This document shows, piece after piece, positions 37,020 to 50,904 of a stretch of DNA of 64,000 nt. Both the position numbers and the translations under genes were made by a program. The first letter of the stretch is position 1. Each line of letters starts with the position of its first letter. Source of the DNA: Ptiloglossa arizonensis (lineage: Eukaryota > Arthropoda > Insecta > Hymenoptera > Colletidae). Where the stretch lies: contig NW_027479477.1 of the NCBI RefSeq assembly GCF_051014685.1, forward strand, positions 51,890 through 115,889. Reading direction: 5' to 3'. Under the pieces are notes generated by a model. That model was not told the origin of the DNA. It saw only the letters and a program-made list of their open reading frames with translations, and did not search any database.

Positions 37020-40000
37020 TTCTACTTTCAGATGCAACAGGAATATTTGGGTTAGGTCTATCCGTTTGCGAGATATGGGAGTTTGAAGCAAAGAAATGGT
37101 TGAGAAGGCAAACAATTTTTCGCAATTCTGCTGCTCCAAACGCTTAACCTGAACGGCCTAGTGAAAAAATACACATACCGTTGTAATCGGGCGAGTTTCT
37201 ACTTTCAGATGCAACAGGAATTTTTGGGTTAGGTCAATCCGTTCGCGAGATATGGGAGTTTGAATCCAAGAAATGGTTGAGAAGGCAAAAAATTTTTCGC
37301 AATTCTGCTGCTTCAAACGCTTAACCAGAATGGCCTAGGGAAAAAATACACATACCGCTGTAATCGGCCGAGTTGCTACTTTCAGATGCAATAGGAATTT
37401 TTGGGTTAGGTCAAACCGTTCGCGAGATATGGGAGTTTGAAGCTAAGAAATGGTTGAGAAGACAACAAATTTTTCGCAATTCTGCTGTTCCAAACGCTTA
37501 ACCAGAATGGCCTAGGGAAAAAATTCACATACCGTTGTAATCGGGCGAGTTTCTACTTTCAGATGCAATAGGAATTTTTGGGTTAGGTCTATCCGTTCGC
37601 GAGATATGGGAGTTTGAAGCTAAGAAATGGTTGAGGAGACAACAAACTTTTCGCAGTTCTGCTGCTCCAAACGCTTAACCAGAATGGCCTAGGGTAAAAA
37701 TACACATACCGTTGTAATCGGGCGTGTTTCTACTTTCGGATGCAACAGGAGTTTTTGGGTTAGGTCCATCCGTTCGCGAGATATGGGAGTTTGAAGCTAA
37801 GAAATGGTTGAGAAGACAAGAAATTTTCGCAATTCTGCTGCTCCAAACGCTTAACCAGAATGGCCTAGGGAAAAAATACACATACCGTTGTAATCGGGAG
37901 AGTTTCTACTTTCAGATGCAACAGGAATTTTTGGGTTAGGTCAATCCGTTCGCGAGATATGGGAGTTTGAAGCCAAGAAATGGTCGAGAAGGCAAAAAAT
38001 TTTTCGCAACTCTGCTGCTTCAAAGGCTTAACCAGTATGGCCTAGGGAAAAAATACACATACCGTTGTAATCGGGCGAGTTGCTACTTTCAGATGCAATA
38101 GGAATTTTTGGGTTAGGTCAAACCGTTCGCGAGATATGGGAGTTTGAAGCTAAGAAATGGTTGAGAAGACAACAAATTTTTCGCAATTCTGCTGCTCCAA
38201 ACGCTTAACCAGAATGGCCTAGGGAAAAAATACACATGCCGTTGTAATCGGGAGAGTTTCTACTTTCAGACGCAACAGGAATTTTTGGGTTAGGTCAAAC
38301 CGTTCGCGAGATATGGGGGTTTGAAGCTAAGAAATGGTTGAGAAGACAACAAATTTTTCGCACTTCTGCTGCTTCAAACGCTTAACCAGAATGGCCTAGG
38401 GAAAAAGTACACATACCGTTGTAATCGGGCGAGTTTCTACTTTCAGATGCAATAGGAATTTTTGGGTTAGGTCAAACCGTTCGCGAGATATGGGAGTTTG
38501 TCGCTAAGAAATGGTTGAGAAGACAACAAATTTTTCGCAATTCTGCTGCTCCAAACGCTTAACCAGAATGGCCTAGGGAAAAAATACACATGCCGTTGTA
38601 ATCGGGATAGTTTCTACTTTCAGATGCAATAGGAATTTTTGGGTTAGGTCGATCCGTTCGCGAGATATGGGAGTTTGTCGCTAAGAAATGGTTGAGAAGA
38701 CAACAAATTTTTCGCAATTCTGCTGCTCCAAACGCTTAACCAGAATGGCCTAGGGAAAAAGTACACATACCGTTGTAATCGGGCGAGTTTCTACTTTCAG
38801 ATGCAATAGGAATTTTTGGGTTAGGTCAAACCGTTCGCGAGATATGGGAGTTTGTCGCTAAGAAATGGTTGAGAAGACAACAAATTTTTCGCAATTCTGC
38901 TGCTCCAAACGCTTAACCAGAATGGCCTAGGGGAAAAATACACATGCCGTAGTAATCGGGAGAGTTTCTACTTTCAGATGCAATAGGAATTTTTGGGTTA
39001 GGTCGATCCGTTCGCGAGATATGGGAGTTTGAAGCCAAGAAATGGTTGAGAAGGCAACAAATTTTTCGCAATTCTGCTGCTCCAAACGCTTAACCAGAAT
39101 GACCTAGGGAACAAATACACATACCGTTGTAATCGGGAGAGTTTCTACTTTCAGACGCAACAGGAATTTTTGGGTTAGGTCAATCCGTTCGCGAGATATG
39201 GGAGTTTGAAACCAAGAAATGGTTGAGAAGGCAAAAAATTTTTCGCAATTCTGCTGCTCCAATCGCTTAGCCAGAACAGCCTAGGGAAAAAATACACATA
39301 CCGTTGTAATCGGGCGAGCTTCTACTTTCAGATACAACAGGAATTTTTGGGTTAGGTCAATCCGTTCGCGAGATATGGGAGTTTGAAGCCAAGAAATGGT
39401 TGAGAAGGCAAAAAATTTTTCGCAATTCTGCTGCTCCAAACGCTTAGCCAGAACAGCCTAGGGAAAAAATACACATACCGTTGTAATCGGGCGAGTTTCT
39501 ACTTTCAGATGCAACAGGAATTTTTGGGTTTGGTCAATCCGTTCGCGAGATATGGGAGTTTGAAGGCAAGAAATGGTCGAGAAGGCAACAAATTTTTCGC
39601 AATTCTGCTGCTCCAAACGCTTAACCAGAATGGCCTAGAGAACAAATACACATACCGTTGTAATCGGGAGAGTTTCTACTTTCAGACGCAACAGGAATTT
39701 TTGGGTTAGGTCAATCCGTTCGTGAGATATGGGAGTTTGAAGCCAAGAAATGGTTGAGAAGACAACAAATTTTTCGCAATTCTGCTGCTCCAAACGCTTA
39801 ACCAGAATGGCGTAGGGAAAACATTCACATACCGTTGTAATCGGGAGAGTTTCTACTTTCAGACGCAACAGGAATTTTTGGGTTAGGTCAATCCGTTCGC
39901 GAGATATGGGAGTTTGAAGCCAAGAAATGGTTGAGAAGGCAAAAAATTTTTCGCAATTCTGCTGCTCCAAACGCTTAGTCAGAACAGCCTAGGGAAAAAA

Positions 40001-43000
40001 TACACATACCGTTGTAATCGGGCGAGTTTCTACTTTCAGATGCAACAGGAATTTTTGAGTTAGGTCAATCCGTTCGCGAGATATGGGAGTTTGAAGCCAA
40101 GAAATGGTCGAGAAGGCAAAAAATCTTTCGCAACTCTGCTGCTTCAAACGCTTAGCCAGAATGGCCTAGGGAAAAAATACACATACCGTTGTAATTGGCC
40201 GAGTTGCTACTTTCAGATGCAATAGGAATTTTTGGGTTAGGTCAAACCGTTCGCGAGATATGGGAGTTTGAAGCTAAGAAATGGTTGAGAAGACAACAAA
40301 TTTTTCGCACTTCTGCTGCTTCAAACGCTTAACCAGAATGGCCTAGGGAAAAAGTACACATACCGTTGTAATCGGGCGAGTTTCTACTTTCAGATGCAAT
40401 AGGAATTTTTGGGTTAAGTCAAACCGTTCGCGAGATATGGGAGTTTGTCGCTAAGAAATGGTTGAGAAGACAACAAATTTTTCGCAATTCTGCTGCTGCA
40501 AACGCTTAACCAGAATGGCCTAGGGAAAAAATACACATGCCGTTGTAATCGGGAGAGTTTCTACTTTCAGATGCAATAGGAATTTTTGGGTTAGGTCGAT
40601 CCGTTCGCGAGATATGGGAGTTTGTCGCTAAGAAATGGTTGAGAAGACAACAAATTTTTCGCAATTCTGCTGCTCCAAACGCTTAACCAGAATGGCCTAG
40701 GGTAAAAATACACATGCCGTTGTAATCGGGAGAGTTTCTACTTTCAGATGCAATAGGAATTTTTGGGTTAGGTCGATCCGTTCGCGAGATATGGGAGTTT
40801 GAAGCCAAGAAATGGTTGAGAAGGCAACAAATTTTTCGCAATTCTGCTGCTCCAAACGCTTAACCAGAATGACCTAGGGAACAAATACACATACCGTAGT
40901 AATCGGGAGAGTTTCTACTTTCAGACGCAACAGGAATTTTTGGGTTAGGTCAATCCGTTCGCGAGATATGGGAGTTTGAAGCCAAGAAATGGTTGAGAAG
41001 GCAAAAAATTTTTCGCAATTCTGCTGCTCCAATCGCTTAGCCAGAACAGCCTAGGGAAAAAATACACATACCGTTGTAATCGGGCGAGTTTCTACGTTCA
41101 GATGCAACAGGAATTTTTGGGTTAGGTCAATCCGTTCGCGAGATATGGGAGTTTGAAGCCAAGAAATGGTTGAGAAGGCAAAAAATTTTTCGCAATTCTG
41201 CTGCTCCAAACGCTTAGCCAGAACAGCCTAGGGAAAAAATACACATACCGTTGTAATCGGGCGAGTTTCTACTTTCAGATGCAACAGGAATTTTTGGGTT
41301 TGGTCAATCCGTTCGCGAGATATGGGAGTTTGAAGCCAAGAAATGGTCGAGAAGGCAACAAATTTTTCGCAATTCTGCTGCTCGAAACGCTTAACCAGAA
41401 TGGCCTAGAGAACAAATACACATAGCGTTGTAATCGAGAGAGTTTCTACTTTCAGACGCAACAGGAATTTTTGGGTTAGGTCAATCCGTTCGTGAGATAT
41501 GGGAGTTTGAAGCCAAGAAATGGTTGAGAAGACAACAAATTTCTCGCAATTCTGCTGCTCCAAACGCTTAACCAGAATGGCGTAGGGAAAACATTCACAT
41601 ACCGTTGTAATCGGGCGAGTTTCTACTTTCAGATGCAACAGGAATATTTGGGTTAGGTCTATCCGTTCGCGAGATATGGGAATTTGAAGCTAAGAAATGG
41701 TTGAGGAGACAACAAATTTTTCGCAGTTCTGCTGCTCCAAACGCTTAACCAGAATGGCCTAGGGAAAAAATACACATACCGCTGTAATCGGGCGAGTTTC
41801 TACTTTCAGATGCAATAGGAATTTTTGGGTTAGGTCGATCCGTTCGTAGATATGGGAGTTTGAAGCCAAGAAATGGTTGAGAAGGCAACAAATTTTTCGC
41901 AATTCTGCTGCTCCAAACGCTTAACCAGATTGGCCTAGGGAACAAATACACATACCGTTGTAATCGGGAGAGTTTCTACTTTCAGACGCAACAGGAATTT
42001 TTGGGTTAGGTCAATCCGTTCGCGAGATATGGGAGTTTGAAGCCAAGAAATGGTTGAGAAGGCAAAAAATTTTTCGCAATTCTGCTGCTCCAAACGCTTA
42101 GCCAGAACAGCCTAGGGAAAAAATACACATACCGTTGTAATCGGGCGAGTTTCTACTTTCAGATGCAACAGGAATTTTTGGGTTAGGTCAATCCGTTCGC
42201 GAGATATGGGATTTTGAAGCCAAGAAATGGTCGAGAAGGCAAAAAATTTTTGGCAACTCTGCTGCTTCAAACGCTTAACCAGAATGGCCTAGGGAAAAAA
42301 TACACATACCGTTGTAATCGGGCGAGTTGCTACTTTCAGGTTCAATAGGAATTTTTGGGTTAGGTCAAACCGTTCGCGAGATATGGGAGTTTGAAGCTAA
42401 GAAATGGTTGAGAAGACAACAAATTTTTCGCACTTCTGCTGCTTCAAACGCTTAACCAGAATGGCCTACGGAAAAAGTACACATACCGTTGTAATCGGGA
42501 GAGTTTCTACTTTCAGACGCAACAGGAATTTTTGGGTTAGGTCAATCCGTTCGTGAGATATGGGAGTTTGAAGCCAAGAAATGGTTGAGAAGACAACAAA
42601 TTTTTCGCACTTCTGCTGCTCCAAACGCTTAACCAGAACGGCCTAGGGAAAAAATACACATACCGTTGTAATCGGGAGAGTTTCTACTTTCAGACGCAAC
42701 AGGAACTTTTGGGTTAGGTCAATCCCTTCGCGAGATATGGGAGTTTGAAGCCAAGAAATGGTTGAGAAGACAACAAATTTTTCGCCCTTCTGCTGCTTCA
42801 AACGCTTAACCAGAATGGCCTAGGGAAAAAGTACACATACCGTTGTAATCGGGCGAGTTTCTACTTTCAGATGCAACAGTAATTTTTGGGTTAGGTCAAT
42901 CCGTTCGCGAGATATGGGAGTTTGAAGCCAAGAAATGGTTGAGAAGGCAACAAATTTTTCGCAATTCTGCTGCTCCAAACGCTTAACCAGAATGGCCTAG

Positions 43001-43330
43001 AGAACAAATTCACATACCGGTGTAATCGGGCGAGTTTCTACTTTCAGATGCAATAGGAATTTTTGGGTTAGGTCTATCCGTTCGCGAGATATGGGAGTTT
43101 GAAGCTAAGAAATGGTTGAGGAGACAACAAATTTTTCGCAGTTCTGCTGCTCCAAACGCTTAACCAGAATGGCCTAGGGAAAAAATACACATACCGTTGT
43201 AATCGGGCGTGTTTCTACTTTCAGATGCAACAGGAGTTTTTGGGTTAGGTCCATCCGTTCGCGAGATATGGGAGTTTGAAGCTAAGAAATGGTTGAGAAG
43301 ACAAGAAATTTTCGCAATTCTGCTGCTTCA
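37020..43330 (+). repeat. Large HOR, copy 1 (~6.3 kb shared, spacing 6.9 kb)
   Basis: Matches 43920-50053 over about 35 monomers at an offset of 6900 bp up to about 40.6 kb, then 6723 bp. Ordered markers are CGGATGCAACAGGAG (37737), AAAGGCTTAACCAGTATGG (38022), five TTTGTCGC monomers (38497, 38674, 38851, 40444, 40621), GATGTGTATTTG-strand-neutral marks such as GGCGTAGGGAAAACATTC (39809), GTAATTGGCC (40193), CTACGTTCAG (41093), AGCGTTGTAATCGAGAG (41425) and TTCGTAGATATGGG (41843). Confidence 0.75.
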
Positions 43331-43919
43331 AACGCTTAACCAGAATGGCCTAGGGAAAAAATACACATACCGTTGTAATCGGGCGAGTTGCTACTTTCAG
43401 ATGCAATAGGAATTTTTGGGTTAGGTCAAACCGTTCGCGAGATATGGGAGTTTGAAGCTAAGAAATGGTTGAGAAGACAACAAATTTTTCGCACTTCTGC
43501 TGCTTCAAACGCTTAACCAGAATGGCCTAGGGAAAAGGTACACATACCGTTGTAATCGGGAGAGTTTCTACTTTCAGATGCAACAGGAATTTTTGGGTTA
43601 GGTCAATCCGTTCGCGAGATATGGGAGTTTGAAGCCAAGAAATGGTTGAGAAGACAACAAATTTTTCGCACTTCTGCTGCTCCAAACGCTTATCCAGAAC
43701 GGCCTAGGGAAAAAATACACATACCGTTGTAATCGGGAGAGTTTCTACTTTCAGACGCAACAGGAACTTTTGGGTTAGGTCAATCCCTTCGCGAGATATG
43801 GGAGTTTGAAGCCAAGAAATGGTTGAGAAGACAAGAAATTTTTCGCACTTCTGCTGCTTCAAACGCTCAACCAGAATGGCCTAGGGAAAAAGTACACATA
43901 CCGTTGTAATCGGGCGAGC
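43331..43919 (+). repeat. Junction between large HOR copies 1 and 2
   Basis: About 3.3 monomers present between copies 1 and 2 but not repeated in the same place after copy 2. They include ATCCAGAACGG (around 43692) and CGCTCAACC (around 43865), variants I see nowhere else. Confidence 0.5.
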
Positions 43920-46900
43920 TTCTACTTTCAGATGCAACAGGAATATTTGGGTTAGGTCTATCCGTTCGCGAGATATGGGAGTTTGAAGCAAAGAAATGGT
44001 TGAGAAGGCAAAAAATTTTTCGCAATTCTGCTGCTCCAAACGCTTAACCTGAACGGCCTAGTGAAAAAATACACATACCGTTGTAATCGGGCGAGTTTCT
44101 ACTTTCAGATGCAACAGGAATTTTTGGGTTAGGTCAATCCGTTCGCGAGATATGGGAGTTTGAATCCAAGAAATGGTTGAGAAGGCAAAAAATTTTTCGC
44201 AATTCTGCTGCTTCAAACGCTTAACCAGAATGGCCTAGGGAAAAAATACACATACCGCTGTAATCGGCCGAGTTGCTACTTTCAGATGCAATAGGAATTT
44301 TTGGGTTAGGTCAAACCGTTCGCGAGATATGGGAGTTTGAAGCTAAGAAATGGTTGAGAAGACAACAAATTTTTCGCAATTCTGCTGTTCCAAACGCTTA
44401 ACCAGAATGGCCTAGGGTAAAAATTCACATACCGTTGTAATCGGGCGAGTTTCTACTTTCAGATGCAATAGGAATTTTTGGGTTAGGTCTATCCGTTCGC
44501 GAGATATGGGAGTTTGAAGCTAAGAAATGGTTGAGGAGACAACAAACTTTTCGCAGTTCTGCTGCTCCAAACGCTTAACCAGAATGGCCTAGGGTAAAAA
44601 TACACATACCGTTGTAATCGGGCGTGTTTCTACTTTCGGATGCAACAGGAGTTTTTGGGTTAGGTCCATCCGTTCGCGAGATATGGGAGTTTGAAGCTAA
44701 GAAATGGTTGAGAAGACAAGAAATTTTCGCAATTCTGCTGCTCCAAACGCTTAACCAGAATGGCCTAGGGAAAAAATACACATACCGTTGTAATCGGGAG
44801 AGTTTCTACTTTCAGATGCAACAGGAATTTTTGGGTTAGGTCAATCCGTTCGCGAGATATGGGAGTTTGAAGCCAAGAAATGGTCGAGAAGGCAAAAAAT
44901 TTTTCGCAACTCTGCTGCTTCAAAGGCTTAACCAGTATGGCCTAGGGAAAAAATACACATACCGTTGTAATCGGGCGAGTTGCTACTTTCAGATGCAATA
45001 GGAATTTTTGGGTTAGGTCAAACCGTTCGCGAGATATGGGAGTTTGAAGCTAAGAAATGGTTGAGAAGACAACAAATTTTTCGCAATTCTGCTGCTCCAA
45101 ACGCTTAACCAGAATGGCCTAGGGAAAAAATACACATGCCGTTGTAATCGGGAGAGTTTCTACTTTCAGACGCAACAGGAATTTTTGGGTTAGGTCAAAC
45201 CGTTCGCGAGATATGGGGGTTTGAAGCTAAGAAATGGTTGAGAAGACAACAAATTTTTCGCACTTCTGCTGCTTCAAACGCTTAACCAGAATGGCCTAGG
45301 GAAAAAGTACACATACCGTTGTAATCGGGCGAGTTTCTACTTTCAGATGCAATAGGAATTTTTGGGTTAGGTCAAACCGTTCGCGAGATATGGGAGTTTG
45401 TCGCTAAGAAATGGTTGAGAAGACAACAAATTTTTCGCAATTCTGCTGCTCCAAACGCTTAACCAGAATGGCCTAGGGAAAAAATACACATGCCGTTGTA
45501 ATCGGGAGAGTTTCTACTTTCAGATGCAATAGGAATTTTTGGGTTAGGTCGATCCGTTCGCGAGATATGGGAGTTTGTCGCTAAGAAATGGTTGAGAAGA
45601 CAACAAATTTTTCGCAATTCTGCTGCTCCAAACGCTTAACCAGAATGGCCTAGGGAAAAAGTACACATACCGTTGTAATCGGGCGAGTTTCTACTTTCAG
45701 ATGCAATAGGAATTTTTGGGTTAGGTCAAACCGTTCGCGAGATATGGGAGTTTGTCGCTAAGAAATGGTTGAGAAGACAACAAATTTTTCGCAATTCTGC
45801 TGCTCCAAACGCTTAACCAGAATGGCCTAGGGAAAAAATACACATGCCGTTGTAATCGGGAGAGTTTCTACTTTCAGATGCAATAGGAATTTTTGGGTTA
45901 GGTCGATCCGTTCGCGAGATATGGGAGTTTGAAGCCAAGAAATGGTTGAGAAGGCAACAAATTTTTCGCAATTCTGCTGCTCCAAACGCTTAACCAGAAT
46001 GACCTAGGGAACAAATACACATACCGTTGTAATCGGGAGAGTTTCTACTTTCAGACGCAACAGGAATTTTTGGGTTAGGTCAATCCGTTCGCGAGATATG
46101 GGAGTTTGAAACCAAGAAATGGTTGAGAAGGCAAAAAATTTTTCGCAATTCTGCTGCTCCAATCGCTTAGCCAGAACAGCCTAGGGAAAAAATACACATA
46201 CCGTTGTAATCGGGCGAGCTTCTACTTTCAGATGCAACAGGAATTTTTGGGTTAGGTCAATCCGTTCGCGAGATATGGGAGTTTGAAGCCAAGAAATGGT
46301 TGAGAAGGCAAAAAATTTTTCGCAATTCTGCTGCTCCAAACGCTTAGCCAGAACAGCCTAGGAAAAAAATACACATACCGTTGTAATCGGGCGAGTTTCT
46401 ACTTTCAGATGCAACAGGAATTTTTGGGTTTGGTCAATCCGTTCGCGAGATATGGGAGTTTGAAGGCAAGAAATGGTCGAGAAGGCAACAAATTTTTCGC
46501 AATTCTGCTGCTCCAAACGCTTAACCAGAATGGCCTAGAGAACAAATACACATACCGTTGTAATCGGGAGAGTTTCTACTTTCAGACGCAACAGGAATTT
46601 TTGGGTTAGGTCAATCCGTTCGTGAGATATGGGAGTTTGAAGCCAAGAAATGGTTGAGAAGACAACAAATTTTTCGCAATTCTGCTGCTCCAAACGCTTA
46701 ACCAGAATGGCGTAGGGAAAACATTCACATACCGTTGTAATCGGGAGAGTTTCTACTTTCAGACGCAACAGGAATTTTTGGGTTAGGTCAATCCGTTCGC
46801 GAGATATGGGAGTTTGAAGCCAAGAAATGGTTGAGAAGGCAAAAAATTTTTCGCAATTCTGCTGCTCCAAACGCTTAGCCAGAACAGCCTAGGGAAAAAA

Positions 46901-49900
46901 TACACATACCGTTGTAATCGGGCGAGTTTCTACTTTCAGATGCAACAGGAATTTTTGAGTTAGGTCAATCCGTTCGCGAGATATGGGAGTTTGAAGCCAA
47001 GAAATGGTCGAGAAGGCAAAAAATTTTTCGCAACTCTGCTGCTTCAAACGCTTAGCCAGAATGGCCTAGGGAAAAAATACACATACCGTTGTAATTGGCC
47101 GAGTTGCTACTTTCAGATGCAATAGGAATTTTTGGGTTAGGTCAAACCGTTCGCGAGATATGGGAGTTTGAAGCTAAGAAATGGTTGAGAAGACAACAAA
47201 TTTTTCGCACTTCTGCTGCTTCAAACGCTTAACCAGAATGGCCTAGGGAAAAAGTACACATACCGTTGTAATCGGGAGAGTTTCTACTTTCAGATGCAAT
47301 AGGAATTTTTGGGTTAAGTCAAACCGTTCGCGAGATATGGGAGTTTGTCGCTAAGAAATGGTTGAGAAGACAACAAATTTTTCGCAATTCTGCTGCTGCA
47401 AACGCTTAACCAGAATGGCCTAGGGAAAAAATACACATGCCGTTGTAATCGGGAGAGTTTCTACTTTCAGATGCAATAGGAATTTTTGGGTTAGGTCGAT
47501 CCGTTCGCGAGATATGGGAGTTTGAAGCCAAGAAATGGTTGAGAAGGCAACAAATTTTTCGCAATTCTGCTGCTCCAAACGCTTAACCAGAATGACCTAG
47601 GGAACAAATACACATACCGTAGTAATCGGGAGAGTTTCTACTTTCAGACGCAACAGGAATTTTTGGGTTAGGTCAATCCGTTCGCGAGATATGGGAGTTT
47701 GAAGCCAAGAAATGGTTGAGAAGGCAAAAAATTTTTCGCAATTCTGCTGCTCCAATCGCTTAGCCAGAACAGCCTAGGGAAAAAATACACATACCGTTGT
47801 AATCGGGCGAGTTTCTACGTTCAGATGCAACAGGAATTTTTGGGTTAGGTCAATCCGTTCGCGAGATATGGGAGTTTGAAGCCAAGAAATGGTTGAGAAG
47901 GCAAAAAATTTTTCGCAATTCTGCTGCTCCAAACGCTTAGCCAGAACAGCCTAGGGAAAAAATACACATACCGTTGTAATCGGGCGAGTTTCTACTTTCA
48001 GATGCAACAGGAATTTTTGGGTTTGGTCAATCCGTTCGCGAGATATGGGAGTTTGAAGCCAAGAAATGGTCGAGAAGGCAACAAATTTTTCGCAATTCTG
48101 CTGCTCGAAACGCTTAACCAGAATGGCCTAGAGAACAAATACACATAGCGTTGTAATCGAGAGAGTTTCTACTTTCAGACGCAACAGGAATTTGTGGGTT
48201 AGGTCAATCCGTTCGTGAGATATGGGAGTTTGAAGCCAAGAAATGGTTGAGAAGACAACAAATTTCTCGCAATTCTGCTGCTCCAAACGCTTAACCAGAA
48301 TGGCGCAGGGAAAACATTCACATACCGTTGTAATCGGGCGAGTTTCTACTTTCAGATGCAACAGGAATATTTGGGTTAGGTCTATCCGTTCGCGAGATAT
48401 GGGAGTTTGAAGCTAAGAAATGGTTGAGGAGACAACAAATTTTTCGCAGTTCTGCTGCTCCAAACGCTTAACCAGAATGGCCTAGGGAAAAAATACACAT
48501 ACCGCTGTAATCGGGCGAGTTTCTACTTTCAGATGCAATAGGAATTTTTGGGTTAGGTCGATCCGTTCGTAGATATGGGAGTTTGAAGCCAAGAAATGGT
48601 TGAGAAGGCAACAAATTTTTCGCAATTCTGCTGCTCCAAACGCTTAACCAGATTGGCCTAGGGAACAAATACACATACCGTTGTAATCGGGAGAGTTTCT
48701 ACTTTCAGACGCAACAGGAATTTTTGGGTTAGGTCAATCCGTTCGCGAGATATGGGAGTTTGAAGCCAAGAAATGGTTGAGAAGGCAAAAAATTTTTCGC
48801 AATTCTGCTGCTCCAAACGCTAAGCCAGAACAGCCTAGGGAAAAAATACACATACCGTTGTAATCGGGCGAGTTTCTACTTTCAGATGCAACAGGAATTT
48901 TTGGGTTAGGTCAATCCGTTCGCGAGATATGGGATTTTGAAGCCAAGAAATGGTCGAGAAGGCAAAAAATTTTTGGCAACTCTGCTGCTTCAAACGCTTA
49001 ACCAGAATGGCCTAGGGAAAAAATACACATACCGTTGTAATCGGGCGAGTTGCTACTTTCAGGTTCAATAGGAATTTTTGGGTTAGGTCAAACCGTTCGC
49101 GAGATATGGGAGTTTGAAGCTAAGAAATGGTTGAGAAGACAACAAATTTTTCGCACTTCTGCTGCTTCAAACGCTTAACCAGAATGGCCTACGGAAAAAG
49201 TACACATACCGTTGTAATCGGGAGAGTTTCTACTTTCAGACGCAACAGGAATTTTTGGGTTAGGTCAATCCGTTCGTGAGATATGGGAGTTTGAAGCCAA
49301 GAAATGGTTGAGAAGACAACAAATTTTTCGCACTTCTGCTGCTCCAAACGCTTAACCAGAACGGCCTAGGGAAAAAATACACATACCGTTGTAATCGGGA
49401 GAGTTTCTACTTTCAGACGCAACAGGAACTTTTGGGTTAGGTCAATCCCTTCGCGAGATATGGGAGTTTGAAGCCAAGAAATGGTTGAGAAGACAACAAA
49501 TTTTTCGCCCTTCTGCTGCTTCAAACGCTTAACCAGAATGGCCTAGGGAAAAAGTACACATACCGTTGTAATCGGGCGAGTTTCTACTTTCAGATGCAAC
49601 AGGAATTTTTTGGTTAGGTCAATCCGTTCGCGAGATATGGGAGTTTGAAGCCAAGAAATGGTTGAGAAGGCAACAAATTTTTCGCAATTCTGCTGCTCCA
49701 AACGCTTAACCAGAATGGCCTAGAGAACAAATTCACATACCGGTGTAATCGGGCGAGTTTCTACTTTCAGATGCAATAGGAATTTTTGGGTTAGGTCTAT
49801 CCGTTCGCGAGATATGGGAGTTTGAAGCTAAGAAATGGTTGAAGAGACAACAAATTTTTCGCAGTTCTGCTGCTCCAAACGCTTAACCAGAATGGCCTAG

Positions 49901-50053
49901 GGAAAAAATACACATACCGTTGTAATCGGGCGTGTTTCTACTTTCAGATGCAACAGGAGTTTTTGGGTTAGGTCCATCCGTTCGCGAGATATGGGAGTTT
50001 GAAGCTAAGAAATGGTTGAGAAGACAAGAAATTTTCGCAATTCTGCTGCTCCA
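43920..50053 (+). repeat. Large HOR, copy 2, one monomer shorter than copy 1
   Basis: Repeats the copy 1 series. It carries only four TTTGTCGC monomers (45397, 45574, 45751, 47344) against five in copy 1, and the offset drops from 6900 to 6723 bp at that point, so one 177-bp monomer was lost here or gained in copy 1. Other differences are single bases, for example AATTTGTGGG (around 48190) and GGCGCAGGG (around 48302). Confidence 0.75.
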
Positions 50054-50904
50054 AACGCTTAACCAGAATGGCCTAGGGAAAAAATACACATACCGCTGTA
50101 ATCGGGCGAGTTTCTACTTTCAGATGCAATAGGAATTTTTGGGTTAGGTCGATCCGTTCGCGAGATATGGGAGTTTGAAGCCAAGAAATGGTTGAGAAGG
50201 CAACAAATTTTTCGCAATTCTGCTGCTCCAAACGCTTAACCAGAATGGCCTAGGGAACAAATACACATACCGTTGTAATCGGGAGAGTTTCTACTTTCAG
50301 ACGCAAAAGGAATTTTTGGGTTAGGTCAATCCGTTCGCGAGATATGGGAGTTTGAAGCCAAGAAATGGTTGAGAAGGCAAAAAATTTTTCGCAATTCAGC
50401 TGCTCCAAACGCTTAGCCAGAACAGCCTAGGGAAAAAATACACATACCGTTGTAATCGGGCGAGTTGCTACTTTCAGATGCAATAGGAATTTTTTGGTTA
50501 GGTCAAACCGTTCGCGAGATATGGGAGTTTGAAGCTAAGAAATGGTTGAGAAGACAACAAATTTTTCGCACTTCTGCTGCTCCAAACGCTTAACCAGAAT
50601 GGCCTAGGGTAAAAATACACATACCGTTGTAATCGGGCGTGTTTCTACTTTCGGATGCAACAGGAGTTTTTGGGTTAGGTCCATCCGTTCGCGAGATATG
50701 GGAGTTTGAAGCTAAGAAATGGTTGAGAAGACAAGAAATTTTCGCAATTCTGCTGCTCCAAACGCTTAACCAGAATGGCCTAGGGAAAAAATACACATAC
50801 CGTTGTAATCGGGAGAGTTTCTACTTTCAGATGCAACAGGAATTTTTGGGTTAGGTCAATCCGTTCGCGAGATATGGGAGTTTGAAGCCAAGAAATGGTC
50901 GAGA
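50054..50904 (+). repeat. Junction monomers and short fragment of the large HOR start
   Basis: Contains the CGCAAAAGG monomer (50300) later common in HOR-8, then from about 50590 a fragment with CGGATGCAACAGGAG (50651) that matches 37675 and 44575. The series then jumps by two monomers relative to copies 1 and 2, a 354-bp deletion, near 50900. Confidence 0.6.
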
